This document shows, one piece after another, positions 32,058 through 40,039 of a stretch of DNA of 40,356 bases. The stretch comes from an uncultured Clostridia bacterium (GTDB lineage: Bacteria > Bacillota > Clostridia > Christensenellales > Aristaeellaceae). The DNA lies in contig CAMVEB010000037.1 of NCBI GenBank assembly GCA_947166385.1, positions 1-40,356 on the forward strand, given 5' to 3'. How positions within the stretch are numbered: the stretch's first letter is position 1; the number at the start of each line of letters is the position of its first letter. The position numbers and the translations under genes were made by a program. The notes beneath the pieces were generated by a model that searched no databases, was not told where the DNA came from, and worked only from the letters and a program-made list of their open reading frames with translations.

Positions 32058-32966
32058 ATGCGAAGAAGGATCTGGCCGGGAATCGCGGCAGCAGTGATGA
32101 TGATCGGGGGATGCGCGGCTGCGATGGCCGGGCAGGCGGAGGATCTGTTCTGCCATCAGTGGTTCTGTGAGGCAGAGGATGATTTCTCCGTGGATATCGC
32201 GGAGGAAGACGGGACGCTGTACGTCCTCGGGATGTATCTGGCGGAGGACGGGATCCGGTGCATTGAGTTTGATCAATGCACATATGACGCGGAGAAGGGC
32301 GTGCTGATCTGCGAAGGCGGTATCCTGACGCGGGAAAGCATCGAAGACGAGGAAGAAGAGGAAGACGAGGAAGAGGACAGCGAAGAAGTCGAAGCAGATG
32401 ATATGGCAGACGGGGAATCGGACGGCGAGGAGACAGACGATTCCGAGGATGAGGACGAGGATGCCGGCGAGGTGCTGATTTCCGGCTTTGGCGCGGAGCT
32501 GCGCGTGGACGAAAACGGCATGCTGCACTGGACAGGATCGGACGGCGTGGTTGCTGACCGGAGCTTTGTGAACGGGGACGAGGAAGACGACGGCGTGTTC
32601 ACGGGGGAATGGGAATGCGGCGAGGACGCTGAACTGACTATTGAGAAGCATGGGAGCGCATATACCGTTTCCATCATGATCTCCGAAGGGGACACGTATG
32701 TGTCGGAATGGGAATATCTGTGCGAGATGGACGAAAACGGGGGGCTGACCGGGATCGGTACGATGACCGTATCGGTCATCGATGAAGAGAACGACCGGAG
32801 CTATGACACCGAAGCCTACACCGACGGCCGGGCCGTTTTTACCCGGGACGGGGACGCGATCCTGTGGAAAGATCTGAGGGAAGATGCCGGGAAAGGCCTG
32901 CGGTTTGTGCGCATGGAAGAAGAGGATGAGGAGATCGAAGCAGAAGTGTTGTTGACCGAAGAATAA
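32058..32966 (+). CDS. highly acidic secreted protein, possible lipoprotein
   Basis: A 302-residue exported protein with a signal peptide (RRRIWPGIAAAVMMIGGCAAAMAG). IGGC resembles a lipobox, so Cys 19 may be lipid-modified, though cleavage at AMAG is also possible. Residues about 95-137 are almost wholly Glu/Asp/Ser with runs such as EDEEEEEDEEE, and the flanking parts hold repeated short beta-strand blocks (FTGEWECGEDAELTIEKHGSA). No family recognised. It follows the Lys-rich protein by 15 bases and ends just before terminator module 6, so the two probably share a transcript. Confidence 0.75.
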   Translation: MRRRIWPGIAAAVMMIGGCAAAMAGQAEDLFCHQWFCEAEDDFSVDIAEEDGTLYVLGMYLAEDGIRCIEFDQCTYDAEKGVLICEGGILTRESIEDEEEEEDEEEDSEEVEADDMADGESDGEETDDSEDEDEDAGEVLISGFGAELRVDENGMLHWTGSDGVVADRSFVNGDEEDDGVFTGEWECGEDAELTIEKHGSAYTVSIMISEGDTYVSEWEYLCEMDENGGLTGIGTMTVSVIDEENDRSYDTEAYTDGRAVFTRDGDAILWKDLREDAGKGLRFVRMEEEDEEIEAEVLLTEE

Positions 32967-32983
32967 AACACAAGGTTATCAAA

Positions 32984-33004
32984 GCCGCGCAAGCGGCTTT
33001 TTTT
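32984..33004 (+). terminator. intrinsic terminator (module 6)
   Basis: GCCGC-GCAA-GCGGC stem with seven T; AT box ATGATTTAAATTAAT follows. Ends the capsule control operon. Confidence 0.85.
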
Positions 33005-33049
33005 CAGGTCGAAACGCTTTTATGATTTAAATTAATAAAGAGCACGAAT

Positions 33050-33078
33050 TTGACATCCGTCCCTGGGGCATCTATACT
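33050..33078 (+). promoter_or_regulatory. promoter of metallophosphoesterase-ugd operon
   Basis: TTGACA-N17-TATACT with the module-type spacer starting TCCGTCC. The expected start point falls at about 33085, on the first ATG. Confidence 0.85.
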
Positions 33079-33084
33079 ATCAGC

Positions 33085-33828
33085 ATGGAGAGATCATGCG
33101 GAGCAAAAAACAGCGGAAGGCGTGGTGACGGAGGAGTGAAAGAAACAACCTACGCCGTCCATGGCTGCCCCGTGAAAATCGCCTTACTGGCGGATTTTCA
33201 CAATGGCTCCGGCGAGCTTGTTCTCCTAAGCCTGCGGAAGCGGAAGCCGGAGCTGATCTGCGTTTGCGGCGACGTGGTCTACGGAAGCAAGCCGCTTGCG
33301 GAACAGAAAAACGTTCTGCCGTTATTGCGCGGCTGTGTGGAGATCGCGCCGACTTTTCTCAGCCTGGGAAATCATGAACAGGGGCTGACATCCCGGGAGA
33401 TCCGGGAAATCCGGAGAACCGGAACCATTGTGCTGGACAACAAACGGAGAGAGATGAACGGGATCGTCATCGGCGGACTGACTTCAGGCCATGTGATGCG
33501 CCGGAGAAAAGGAACAGAAGGACCGGATACGAAATGGCTGAAGAAGTTTGCCGCGGAGGAAGGTTATCATATCCTGCTCAGCCACCATCCGGAATATCTT
33601 CCGCTGGTGCCGGAGGGAATTGAACTGATCCTGTGCGGCCACGCGCACGGCGGGCAGATCAGGCTTTTCAACCATGGGCTTTTCGCACCGGGGCAGGGGT
33701 GGTGGCCGAAGTATACCCGCGGACTCTATGACGGCCGGATGATTGTTTCGGCCGGACTGACGAATACCGCCCGGTATGTTCCCCGGCTGTTCAATCCGCG
33801 CGAGATTGTATATATAGAGGGTTTGTGA
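33085..33828 (+). CDS. metallophosphoesterase (YkuE-like calcineurin fold)
   Basis: Up to 247 residues. The five metal-site blocks are present: [30 protein letters not shown] and [10 protein letters not shown]. This is the YkuE/LpxH-like class; the substrate is unknown, and members without a membrane anchor may act on nucleotides or lipid-linked phosphates. The start is uncertain: ATG 33085 coincides with the predicted transcription start, so translation would be leaderless; GTG 33136 is an alternative but GGAGG directly abuts it. The N-terminal 17 residues are basic and low-complexity, which favours a later start. Its stop is one base before the next start codon. Confidence 0.8.
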   Translation: MERSCGAKNSGRRGDGGVKETTYAVHGCPVKIALLADFHNGSGELVLLSLRKRKPELICVCGDVVYGSKPLAEQKNVLPLLRGCVEIAPTFLSLGNHEQGLTSREIREIRRTGTIVLDNKRREMNGIVIGGLTSGHVMRRRKGTEGPDTKWLKKFAAEEGYHILLSHHPEYLPLVPEGIELILCGHAHGGQIRLFNHGLFAPGQGWWPKYTRGLYDGRMIVSAGLTNTARYVPRLFNPREIVYIEGL

Positions 33829-33829
33829 T

Positions 33830-35098
33830 ATGATAGAAAAAAGCAACAGAAAGAAGGAATCAGGATTGAAGATCGCGGTTGCCGGGACGGGATATGTCGG
33901 ATTGAGTCTGGCGGTTCTGCTGTCGCAGAACAGCGAAGTCGTCGCTGTGGACATTATTCCGGAAAAGGTTGAAAAGATCAATCAGTGGATCAGCCCCATC
34001 CAGGACGAGTATATCGAAAAGTTCATGGCGGAGCACGAGGAGAGGGGGCTGACGCTCCGGGCTACCACGGACGGCGATGCCGCCTACGCGGACGCGGATT
34101 TTATCATTATCGCGGCGCCGACCAACTATGACAGCCAGAAGAACTTCTTTGACACATCCGCCGTGGAATCGGTGATTGAACAGGTGCTGCGGGTCAATCA
34201 GCACGGGACGCTGATCATCAAATCCACGATTCCGGTCGGTTATACGGAGCGGGTTTGCAGGCAATTCGACACGGACCGCATTCTGTTTTTCCCGGAATTC
34301 CTGCGGGAAAGCAAGGCGCTGTATGACAACCTGTATCCGAGCAGAATTATCGGCGGGTGCACCGATCAGACGCGGGAGGCGGCGGAGCAGTTCGCGGCCC
34401 TGCTGACCGAGGCGGCGGCAAAAGACGATATTCCCGTGCTGTACATGGGCCCGACAGAGGCGGAGGCCGTGAAGCTGTTCGCGAATACGTACCTGGCGCT
34501 TCGCGTATCCTTCTTCAACGAACTGGATACCTACGCGGAGACCAAGGAACTGGACAGCAGGGCCATTATCGAGGGTGTGTGTCTGGATCCGCGGATCGGA
34601 ACGCATTACCGGAACGCGAGCTTCGGATACGGCGGGTACTGCCTGCCGAAAGATACCAAGCAGCTGCTGGCGAACTATCAGGATGTTCCGCAGAATCTGA
34701 TCCAGGCGATTGTGGAATCCAACCGGACCCGGAAGGACTATGTGGCGGATAAGATCCTGGAGCGGGCAGGATATTACACAGCGAACAGCATGTGGAACGC
34801 GGAGAAGGAGCGGCCGATTACGATCGGGATTTACCGGCTGACGATGAAGAGCAACAGCGACAATTTCCGGTCGAGCAGCGTTCAGGGAGTCATGAAGCGG
34901 GTGAAGGCCAAAGGCGCCACCGTGATCATCTATGAACCGACGCTGGAGGATGGGACGACGTTCTTCGGAAGCCTGGTTGTCAACGATGTGGAGCGGTTCA
35001 AGAAGAGCTGTGACGTCATCGCGGCAAACCGGTATGATCCGATTCTGGACGATGTGAAGGGGAAGGTTTACACAAGGGATCTGTTCGGGTCGGATTAA
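33830..35098 (+). CDS. ugd: UDP-glucose 6-dehydrogenase
   Basis: A 422-residue nucleotide-sugar dehydrogenase. NAD motif [15 protein letters not shown] near residues 17-31, then APTNYD near 100, STIPVGYTE near 127, [15 protein letters not shown] near 151, the helix [21 protein letters not shown] and the catalytic cysteine in [11 protein letters not shown] near 268. It oxidises UDP-glucose to UDP-glucuronate, giving acidic sugar for capsule. The conserved SIPVG and FxPEF blocks separate it from ManNAc dehydrogenases. Ribosome site GAGGG eight bases upstream. Followed by a REP-like element. Confidence 0.9.
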   Translation: MIEKSNRKKESGLKIAVAGTGYVGLSLAVLLSQNSEVVAVDIIPEKVEKINQWISPIQDEYIEKFMAEHEERGLTLRATTDGDAAYADADFIIIAAPTNYDSQKNFFDTSAVESVIEQVLRVNQHGTLIIKSTIPVGYTERVCRQFDTDRILFFPEFLRESKALYDNLYPSRIIGGCTDQTREAAEQFAALLTEAAAKDDIPVLYMGPTEAEAVKLFANTYLALRVSFFNELDTYAETKELDSRAIIEGVCLDPRIGTHYRNASFGYGGYCLPKDTKQLLANYQDVPQNLIQAIVESNRTRKDYVADKILERAGYYTANSMWNAEKERPITIGIYRLTMKSNSDNFRSSSVQGVMKRVKAKGATVIIYEPTLEDGTTFFGSLVVNDVERFKKSCDVIAANRYDPILDDVKGKVYTRDLFGSD

Positions 35099-35109
35099 CC
35101 AGGCCCGAT

Positions 35110-35194
35110 AAAAAAGGAGGATAGGGACAATGGGGACAGTCCCATTATGTCCCACCAGAGGTGTGACAAATGAGACTGTCCCCATGTGTCCCTG
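35110..35194. repeat. REP-like palindromic element
   Basis: GGGACAATGGGGACAGTCCC followed by ATTATGTCCC folds as a nested hairpin (GGGAC/GTCCC core), and a second half (GTGACAAATGAGACTGTCCC) follows. The same element is at 36121-36197 and, tandemly, at the window end. Confidence 0.8.
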
Positions 35195-35300
35195 ATTAAT
35201 TGAATGTATAAATACAGAGAATATACAGTATAATATGCATGAGAGATTGAATAATCTGGGATTATATGTGAGTTTTGTGAATATTTATGCATAAAATGTG

Positions 35301-35329
35301 TTGACAGGGGCCGGATCGGGTGATATACT
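35301..35329 (+). promoter_or_regulatory. promoter of amino acid ABC transporter
   Basis: TTGACA (35301-35306), 17-bp spacer, TATACT (35324-35329). About 45-base leader with AAGGAGG before the gene. Confidence 0.85.
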
Positions 35330-35379
35330 GTGTCCAATTCCAAAGGGAAGCAAGGATTTTTTGAAGGAGGACATGTTTT

Positions 35380-36120
35380 ATGAAGAAGATTGTTGCATTG
35401 ATGATGGCGGTATGCCTGGTGCTGTGTGCTGCGGCCGCGGGCGCGGAATACAAGACCGTGGAAGCCGGGAAATTCATCTACTCGACGAGCCCGGACTTCC
35501 CGCCCTTCGAGAGCACCGACGACCAGGACAACGTAATCGGCATCGAGCCCGACATCCTGGCGATCATCTGCGGAAACCTGGGACTGACCCCCGAAGCATA
35601 TCCGATCGACTTTGACAGCGCGCTGATCGCTCCGAGCGCCGGCAAGGCGGACGCCGTGGTGAGCGGCGTGACCGTGCGGGAAGACCGGAAGGCGACGATG
35701 GACTTCACGATCCCCTATGTGACGATTGTGCAGGGCGTTGTATTCAAGCAGGGCGCGGACGTGACGCTGGAGAACCTGAAGGACAAGACGATCGGCGTGC
35801 AGAGCGGCACGACGGGCCAGATCTACGCGGTGGATGATTTTGGTGAAGACCATGTGGCGGCGTACGACAAGTACTCCCTGGCTTTCCAGGCGCTGCAGAA
35901 CGGCCAGGTGGACTGCATCATGGTGGACGACATGGTCGGCGCCGCGTATGTGAAGCAGATCCCCGGGCTGGAAATGATCAAGACGGAATATGAGCCGGAA
36001 GAGTTCGCGTTCGGATTCGCGAAGGGGAATACCGAGCTGCTGGAGGCTTTCAACGCCGAGTTGCAGAAGCTGATTGACGACGGGACGATTGAGCAGATTA
36101 TTCTGAAGTGGAATGAATAA
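35380..36120 (+). CDS. polar amino acid ABC transporter, binding protein
   Basis: A 246-residue family 3 solute-binding protein. Signal peptide KKIVALMMAVCLVLCAAAAGAE; the VLCA stretch is a poor lipobox, so anchoring is unclear. Ligand-pocket motifs: YSTSPDFPPFESTDD, IGIEPDILAIICGNLG, ADAVVSGVTVREDRKATMDFT and GVQSGTTGQIYA, then VDCIMVDDMVGAAYVK. The Arg in VREDRK is the usual carboxylate ligand, and Asp 157-type residues (VDDM) hold the amino group. It is separated from the permease by a REP element and a hairpin, which would favour higher output of the binding protein. Confidence 0.9.
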   Translation: MKKIVALMMAVCLVLCAAAAGAEYKTVEAGKFIYSTSPDFPPFESTDDQDNVIGIEPDILAIICGNLGLTPEAYPIDFDSALIAPSAGKADAVVSGVTVREDRKATMDFTIPYVTIVQGVVFKQGADVTLENLKDKTIGVQSGTTGQIYAVDDFGEDHVAAYDKYSLAFQALQNGQVDCIMVDDMVGAAYVKQIPGLEMIKTEYEPEEFAFGFAKGNTELLEAFNAELQKLIDDGTIEQIILKWNE

Positions 36121-36197
36121 GGGACGGGACAATGGGGACAGTCCCCTTAGTCCCATCAAAGATGTGACAAATGAGACTGTCCCCATATGTCCCTGAT
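36121..36197. repeat. REP-like palindromic element
   Basis: GGGACAATGGGGACAGTCCC, then GTGACAAATGAGACTGTCCC; same family as 35110-35194, lying between binding protein and permease genes. Confidence 0.85.
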
Positions 36198-36198
36198 A

Positions 36199-36237
36199 GG
36201 AAAAGGCGGGAAACCGTCTTTTCCTTTCGCGTTTTTA
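36199..36237 (+). terminator. intrinsic terminator/attenuator between transporter genes
   Basis: GGAAAAGGCGG-GAAA-CCGTCTTTTCC, an 11-bp stem with one G-U pair and a GNRA-type loop, followed by TTTCGCG and five T. The broken T tract suggests partial termination. Confidence 0.65.
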
Positions 36238-36259
36238 AGAAAGAGAGGATTCCGGACAG

Positions 36260-37024
36260 ATGGAGCAGTTTCTGGCCTGGAAGGCGATGATGGCGGCGGG
36301 GGAGCCGACGAATTTGTGGCAGCAGTTCTATGTGCTGTTCTATCAGGCGTTTATTGAAAACGAGCGGTGGCTGCAGTACCTGAACGGCGTGGTGACGACG
36401 CTGTATGTGACGGTGCTGGCTTTGGCGCTGGGCATCATCCTGGGGGTTCTTGTGGCTGTGGTGCGGACGGCGCATGACCAGCAGCGGGCCGGGCACCGGA
36501 ACCCGGTGCTGGGATTCTTCAACGGGATCCTGAAGATCTACGTGACCGTGATCCGCGGGACGCCGATGATGGTACAGCTGATGATCATGGGGCTGGTGAT
36601 CTTCGCGAGCAGCCGGAACTTCGTGATGGTGGGCGCTTTAACGCTGGGGATCAACAGCGGCGCTTATACGGCGGAGATCATCCGCGGCGGGCTGATGAGC
36701 GTCGACCAGGGGCAGATGGAAGCCGGGCGGAGCCTGGGGCTGAACTACAAGGACACGATGCGGTTCGTCATCATTCCGCAGGCGATCAAGGCGATCCTGC
36801 CGGCGCTGGGGAACGAATTCATCGTGCTGCTGAAGGATACGTCCCTGATCAGCGTCATCGGCGGGAAGGAACTGCTGTACGCCGCCCGGAGCGTGGCCGC
36901 ACGGAACTATGAGCCGATGTATCCGTACGTCGGCGCGGCGATTGTCTACCTGCTGCTGGTGATGCTGTTCACGTGGCTGCTGGGGATCTTTGAGAGGAGG
37001 CTGCGGGCAAGTGATCGACGTTAA
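36260..37024 (+). CDS. polar amino acid ABC transporter, permease
   Basis: A 254-residue HisM/GlnP-family permease. The N-terminal 50 residues are hydrophilic; after them come five membrane segments (first [28 protein letters not shown]). The EAA-like coupling helix near residue 155 reads [23 protein letters not shown], typical of the family, and RGTPMMVQL near 94 is the usual signature. One gene suffices as a homodimer in many such systems. Its end overlaps the ATPase start by 14 bases. Confidence 0.9.
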   Translation: MEQFLAWKAMMAAGEPTNLWQQFYVLFYQAFIENERWLQYLNGVVTTLYVTVLALALGIILGVLVAVVRTAHDQQRAGHRNPVLGFFNGILKIYVTVIRGTPMMVQLMIMGLVIFASSRNFVMVGALTLGINSGAYTAEIIRGGLMSVDQGQMEAGRSLGLNYKDTMRFVIIPQAIKAILPALGNEFIVLLKDTSLISVIGGKELLYAARSVAARNYEPMYPYVGAAIVYLLLVMLFTWLLGIFERRLRASDRR

Positions 37025-37733
37025 GGACCTGCGGAAGAGCTTCGGGGAGCTGGAAGTGCTCAAGGGCGTGAGCCAGCACATCGACAAGGGCGAGCGCGTC
37101 GTGCTGATCGGGCCCTCGGGGAGCGGGAAATCCACGTTCCTGCGGTGCCTGAACCTGCTGGAGGAACCCAGCGGGGGGCAGATCATCTTCGAGGGGCAGG
37201 ACATCACGGATCCGAAGATCGACATCAACAAGATCCGCCAGAAGATGGGGATGGTTTTCCAGCACTTCAACCTGTTTCCGAACATGACGATCCTGAAGAA
37301 CATCACGCTGGCGCCGGTGCGCACCGGGCTGATGACCAAAGAGGCGGCGGAGAAGGAAGCGCGGGAGCTGCTGAAGCGCGTCGGGCTGGAGGACAAGGCG
37401 GACGGGTATCCGGCCCAGCTGAGCGGCGGGCAGAAGCAGCGGATCGCGATCGTGCGGGCGCTGTGCATGCACCCGGAAGTGATGCTGTTCGACGAGCCGA
37501 CAAGCGCGCTGGACCCGGAGATGGTCGGCGAGGTGCTGGACGTGATGAAAGAGCTGGCGAAGACCGGGATGACGATGATCTGCGTGACGCACGAGATGGG
37601 ATTCGCGCGGGAAGTGGCGGACCGGGTGCTGTTCATGGACGACGGGGTGATCGTTGAAGAGGGGACGCCGGCGGAAGTGTTCGGGGCGCCGAAGGAAAAG
37701 CGGACGCAGGAGTTTTTGAATAAGGTGTTATAA
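37011..37733 (+). CDS. polar amino acid ABC transporter, ATPase
   Basis: A 240-residue GlnQ/HisP-type ATPase. GTG 37011 is chosen (product starting [19 protein letters not shown]), with GGAGG ten bases upstream; the frame is open further upstream. Walker [12 protein letters not shown]-loop [13 protein letters not shown], signature [11 protein letters not shown], Walker [16 protein letters not shown] and H-loop VTHEMG are all intact. Length is standard. The next gene starts four bases after the stop. Confidence 0.92.
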   Translation: MIDVKDLRKSFGELEVLKGVSQHIDKGERVVLIGPSGSGKSTFLRCLNLLEEPSGGQIIFEGQDITDPKIDINKIRQKMGMVFQHFNLFPNMTILKNITLAPVRTGLMTKEAAEKEARELLKRVGLEDKADGYPAQLSGGQKQRIAIVRALCMHPEVMLFDEPTSALDPEMVGEVLDVMKELAKTGMTMICVTHEMGFAREVADRVLFMDDGVIVEEGTPAEVFGAPKEKRTQEFLNKVL

Positions 37734-37736
37734 AAG

Positions 37737-38426
37737 ATGAGCGTATTGAACACGATTGTTTCCCTGGCCGCGGCGGCTTCGATGATGATCGGCGGGGCTT
37801 TGGTGGAGATTGCTCCGCAGCACAATCCGAACGGGATGCTGTTCCTGGTGAACCGGCAGGAAATGGTGTGCGAGGCGTATGTGCCGGTGGAACTGGTGGA
37901 GGCGCATGTGCCGGGGAGCGTGCGGCGGATGCGGCCGGAGGCGGCCGCGGCGCTGGAGGAGATGTTCGCCGCGTGCAAGGAGGAGACCGGGGCGACGCTG
38001 ATCTCCATCAGCGGATACCGGGACTATCAGAAGCAGACGAACATCTACAGGCGGAAGCTGCGGAGCGTGAAGCAGAACGTGGCGAAGGCCCAGGAATACG
38101 TGGCGCCGCCGGGGGCCAGCGAGCACCACACCGGGCTGGCGATGGACATCGGGCAGCGGGACAAGAAGCACCTGGACGCGAAATTCGCGGACACCAAGGG
38201 CGGGATCTGGTGCAAGGAAAACTGCTGGCGGTTCGGGTTCATCCTGCGGTACGGCGAGGAATGGGAAGACATTACGGGATACAAATACGAGCCGTGGCAC
38301 TTCCGGTATGTCGGGAAGGAAAAGGCGAAGGAGATCACGGAGGCCAATGTGCCCTACGAGACCTGGATGACCGGATACCGGACGGAGATCATCAAAGGGC
38401 TGCTGAAGGAGGCAGAAGGGGAATGA
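37737..38426 (+). CDS. VanY-type D-alanyl-D-alanine carboxypeptidase
   Basis: A 229-residue peptidase M15B. N-terminal hydrophobic segment NTIVSLAAAASMMIGGALV (export signal or anchor). Zinc-site motifs: SGYRDYQKQTNIY near residue 90, GASEHHTGLAMDIG near 124 (SxHxxGxAxD) and EPWHFRYVG near 188. It trims the terminal D-Ala from peptidoglycan pentapeptides outside the membrane. Directly downstream of the amino acid transporter, with no promoter between, so likely one operon. A weak ribosome site suggests coupling. Overlaps the next gene by ATGA. Confidence 0.88.
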   Translation: MSVLNTIVSLAAAASMMIGGALVEIAPQHNPNGMLFLVNRQEMVCEAYVPVELVEAHVPGSVRRMRPEAAAALEEMFAACKEETGATLISISGYRDYQKQTNIYRRKLRSVKQNVAKAQEYVAPPGASEHHTGLAMDIGQRDKKHLDAKFADTKGGIWCKENCWRFGFILRYGEEWEDITGYKYEPWHFRYVGKEKAKEITEANVPYETWMTGYRTEIIKGLLKEAEGE

Positions 38427-39271
38427 GGAGATGGCTTGCGCTGGCGATGGCGCTGGCAATGGCGATGCTGATCGGGTGCGCCGCGGCGGAAGCACCGGAG
38501 GAGAGCGACGGGCTGAGCATCGAGGAAGTCGGCGGGGAAGAGGCAGAATGGCTGTTCCCCGTGGCGATCGAGGACCTGGATCCCGCCTTCCTGCCGCTGG
38601 CGAACAAGCACTATCTGCTGGAGAAGGACTACGTATGCTCGCCTTTGGTGACGATGAAGGCGGCGAAATACAACAAGGACGGCAGCCGGAAGAGCGGGAA
38701 CATGCTGATGGCCGTGAGCAGCAAGATGAAGCTGAACGAGACATGCGCGGAGGCTTTAACGGCTCTCAGCGACGGGGCGCGGGCGGACGGATACAAGCTG
38801 TACCTCAAGAGCGCGTACCGGTCCTGGCAGACGCAGAACACGATGTACAAAAACCGCCTCAAGAAAAACAAGGGGAAGGACGACGGATGGGTTTCCAAGG
38901 CCGGGGCCAGCGACCACCAGACGGGGCTGGGGTGCGACGTGATCCCCCGGAGCTGGATCAAGGCCAGCGGCATGAACAGCAAGATGGCCTCGGAGCCGGA
39001 ATGCGTGTGGATGGAGGAGCACTGCGCGGAATACGGATTCATCATCCGGTATCCGAAGGACAAGGAAGAGATCACGGAGATCCACTATGAGCCGTGGCAC
39101 CTGCGGTATGTCGGGATTCCGGCGGCGAAATATATCATGGAGAACGGGCTGTGCCTGGAGGAATTCACGGAGCAGCTGCAGGCGGCGATCGAATTCTATC
39201 TGGCCGGGGGCGGGGATCCGGCGAAGGTGGAGAAGCTGATCCAGGTGCCGACGGAAGAAGCGGAATCATGA
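38423..39271 (+). CDS. VanY-type D-alanyl-D-alanine carboxypeptidase, lipoprotein
   Basis: A 282-residue second M15B peptidase. The signal peptide RRWLALAMALAMAMLIGC ends in a good lipobox (LIGC), so it is probably a lipoprotein. After an acidic linker comes a domain with LKSAYRSWQTQNTMY near 132, GASDHQTGLGCDVI near 161 and EPWHLRYVG near 228, the full zinc and substrate set. Only the motifs resemble the preceding protein, so it is not a recent duplicate. The extra 50-residue C-terminal helix (LEEFTEQLQAAIEFYL) is seen in some relatives. Confidence 0.88.
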   Translation: MRRWLALAMALAMAMLIGCAAAEAPEESDGLSIEEVGGEEAEWLFPVAIEDLDPAFLPLANKHYLLEKDYVCSPLVTMKAAKYNKDGSRKSGNMLMAVSSKMKLNETCAEALTALSDGARADGYKLYLKSAYRSWQTQNTMYKNRLKKNKGKDDGWVSKAGASDHQTGLGCDVIPRSWIKASGMNSKMASEPECVWMEEHCAEYGFIIRYPKDKEEITEIHYEPWHLRYVGIPAAKYIMENGLCLEEFTEQLQAAIEFYLAGGGDPAKVEKLIQVPTEEAES

Positions 39272-39305
39272 GAGAAGGCGCGAGAATTCAGAAGAGAAAA
39301 ATCAG

Positions 39306-39334
39306 TTGACAGGCGAGCGGAAAGATGATATACT
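39306..39334 (+). promoter_or_regulatory. promoter of tRNA operon
   Basis: TTGACA (39306-39311), 17-bp spacer, TATACT (39329-39334). The first tRNA begins about 45 bases downstream. Confidence 0.85.
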
Positions 39335-39378
39335 CTGTATCTGTCAGCGGAAGAGGGAACCCGGGCGAACTGCGACTT

Positions 39379-39455
39379 GCGCCTGTAGCTCAGCCGGATA
39401 GAGCAACGGCCTTCTAAGCCGTGGGCCGGGGGTTCGAATCCCTCCAGGCGCGCCA
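39379..39455 (+). tRNA. tRNA-Arg (TCT)
   Basis: Acceptor GCGCCTG/CAGGCGC, anticodon loop CTTCTAA, T-loop GGTTCGAATCC, CCA encoded. Confidence 0.95.
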
Positions 39456-39461
39456 GGACAT

Positions 39462-39539
39462 GGTGGGTATAGCGTAGTTGGTTAACGCGCCAGATTGTGG
39501 CTCTGGAGAGCGTGGGTTCGAGTCCCACTACTCACCCCA
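39462..39539 (+). tRNA. tRNA-His (GTG)
   Basis: Includes the extra 5' G (39462) facing C73 at 39536, characteristic of tRNA-His. Anticodon loop TTGTGGC, CCA encoded. Confidence 0.95.
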
Positions 39540-39582
39540 TCTTTTTTCCCTCTTCGCGGTCAAGTTGGCAGTGTTCCTACGT

Positions 39583-39654
39583 TGGGGTGTAGCCAAGTGG
39601 TAAGGCACGGGACTTTGACTCCCGCATTCGTAGGTTCGAGCCCTGCCACCCCAG
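39583..39654 (+). tRNA. tRNA-Gln (TTG)
   Basis: Acceptor TGGGGTG/CACCCCA, anticodon loop CTTTGAC, T-loop GGTTCGAGCC. CCA not encoded. Confidence 0.95.
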
Positions 39655-39661
39655 CTTGTAT

Positions 39662-39734
39662 GACCCATTAGCTCAGTTGGCAGAGCACTTGACTTTTAAT
39701 CAAGGTGTCTGGAGTTCGAATCTCCAATGGGTCA
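39662..39734 (+). tRNA. tRNA-Lys (TTT)
   Basis: Acceptor GACCCAT/ATGGGTC, anticodon loop CTTTTAA, T-loop AGTTCGAATCT. CCA not encoded. Confidence 0.95.
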
Positions 39735-39763
39735 CTTTCCTCTGTTTTCGCCGGGTCTGTTCT

Positions 39764-39844
39764 GCGGGCGTGGCGGAATGGCAGACGCGCCAGACTTAGG
39801 ATCTGGTGTCGAAAGGCGTAAGAGTTCGAGTCTCTTCGTCCGCA
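39764..39844 (+). tRNA. tRNA-Leu (TAG)
   Basis: Acceptor GCGGGCG/CGTCCGC with one G-T pair, anticodon loop CTTAGGA and a long variable arm as expected for Leu. CCA not encoded. Confidence 0.93.
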
Positions 39845-39867
39845 CAGTTTCCCGGTATTTCCCTTAT

Positions 39868-39943
39868 GCGGTAGTAGCTCAGTTGGTAGAGTGCCACCTT
39901 GCCAAGGTGGATGTCGCGGGTCCGAGTCCCGTCTACCGCTCCA
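39868..39943 (+). tRNA. tRNA-Gly (GCC)
   Basis: Acceptor GCGGTAG/CTACCGC, anticodon loop TTGCCAA, CCA encoded. Confidence 0.95.
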
Positions 39944-39946
39944 TTT

Positions 39947-40017
<71 letters not shown>

Positions 40018-40039
40018 CTTTTTTGTACCTTACTTTTTG

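Noticed and set aside
32273..32779. Ser-rich open frame on the minus strand
   Set aside because: It is the complement of the Glu/Asp-rich coding run; the serine runs come from reversed GAA/GAG/GAC codons.
33860..35185. 441-codon open frame on the minus strand
   Set aside because: Antisense shadow of the UDP-glucose dehydrogenase gene; composition and lack of motifs show no real protein.
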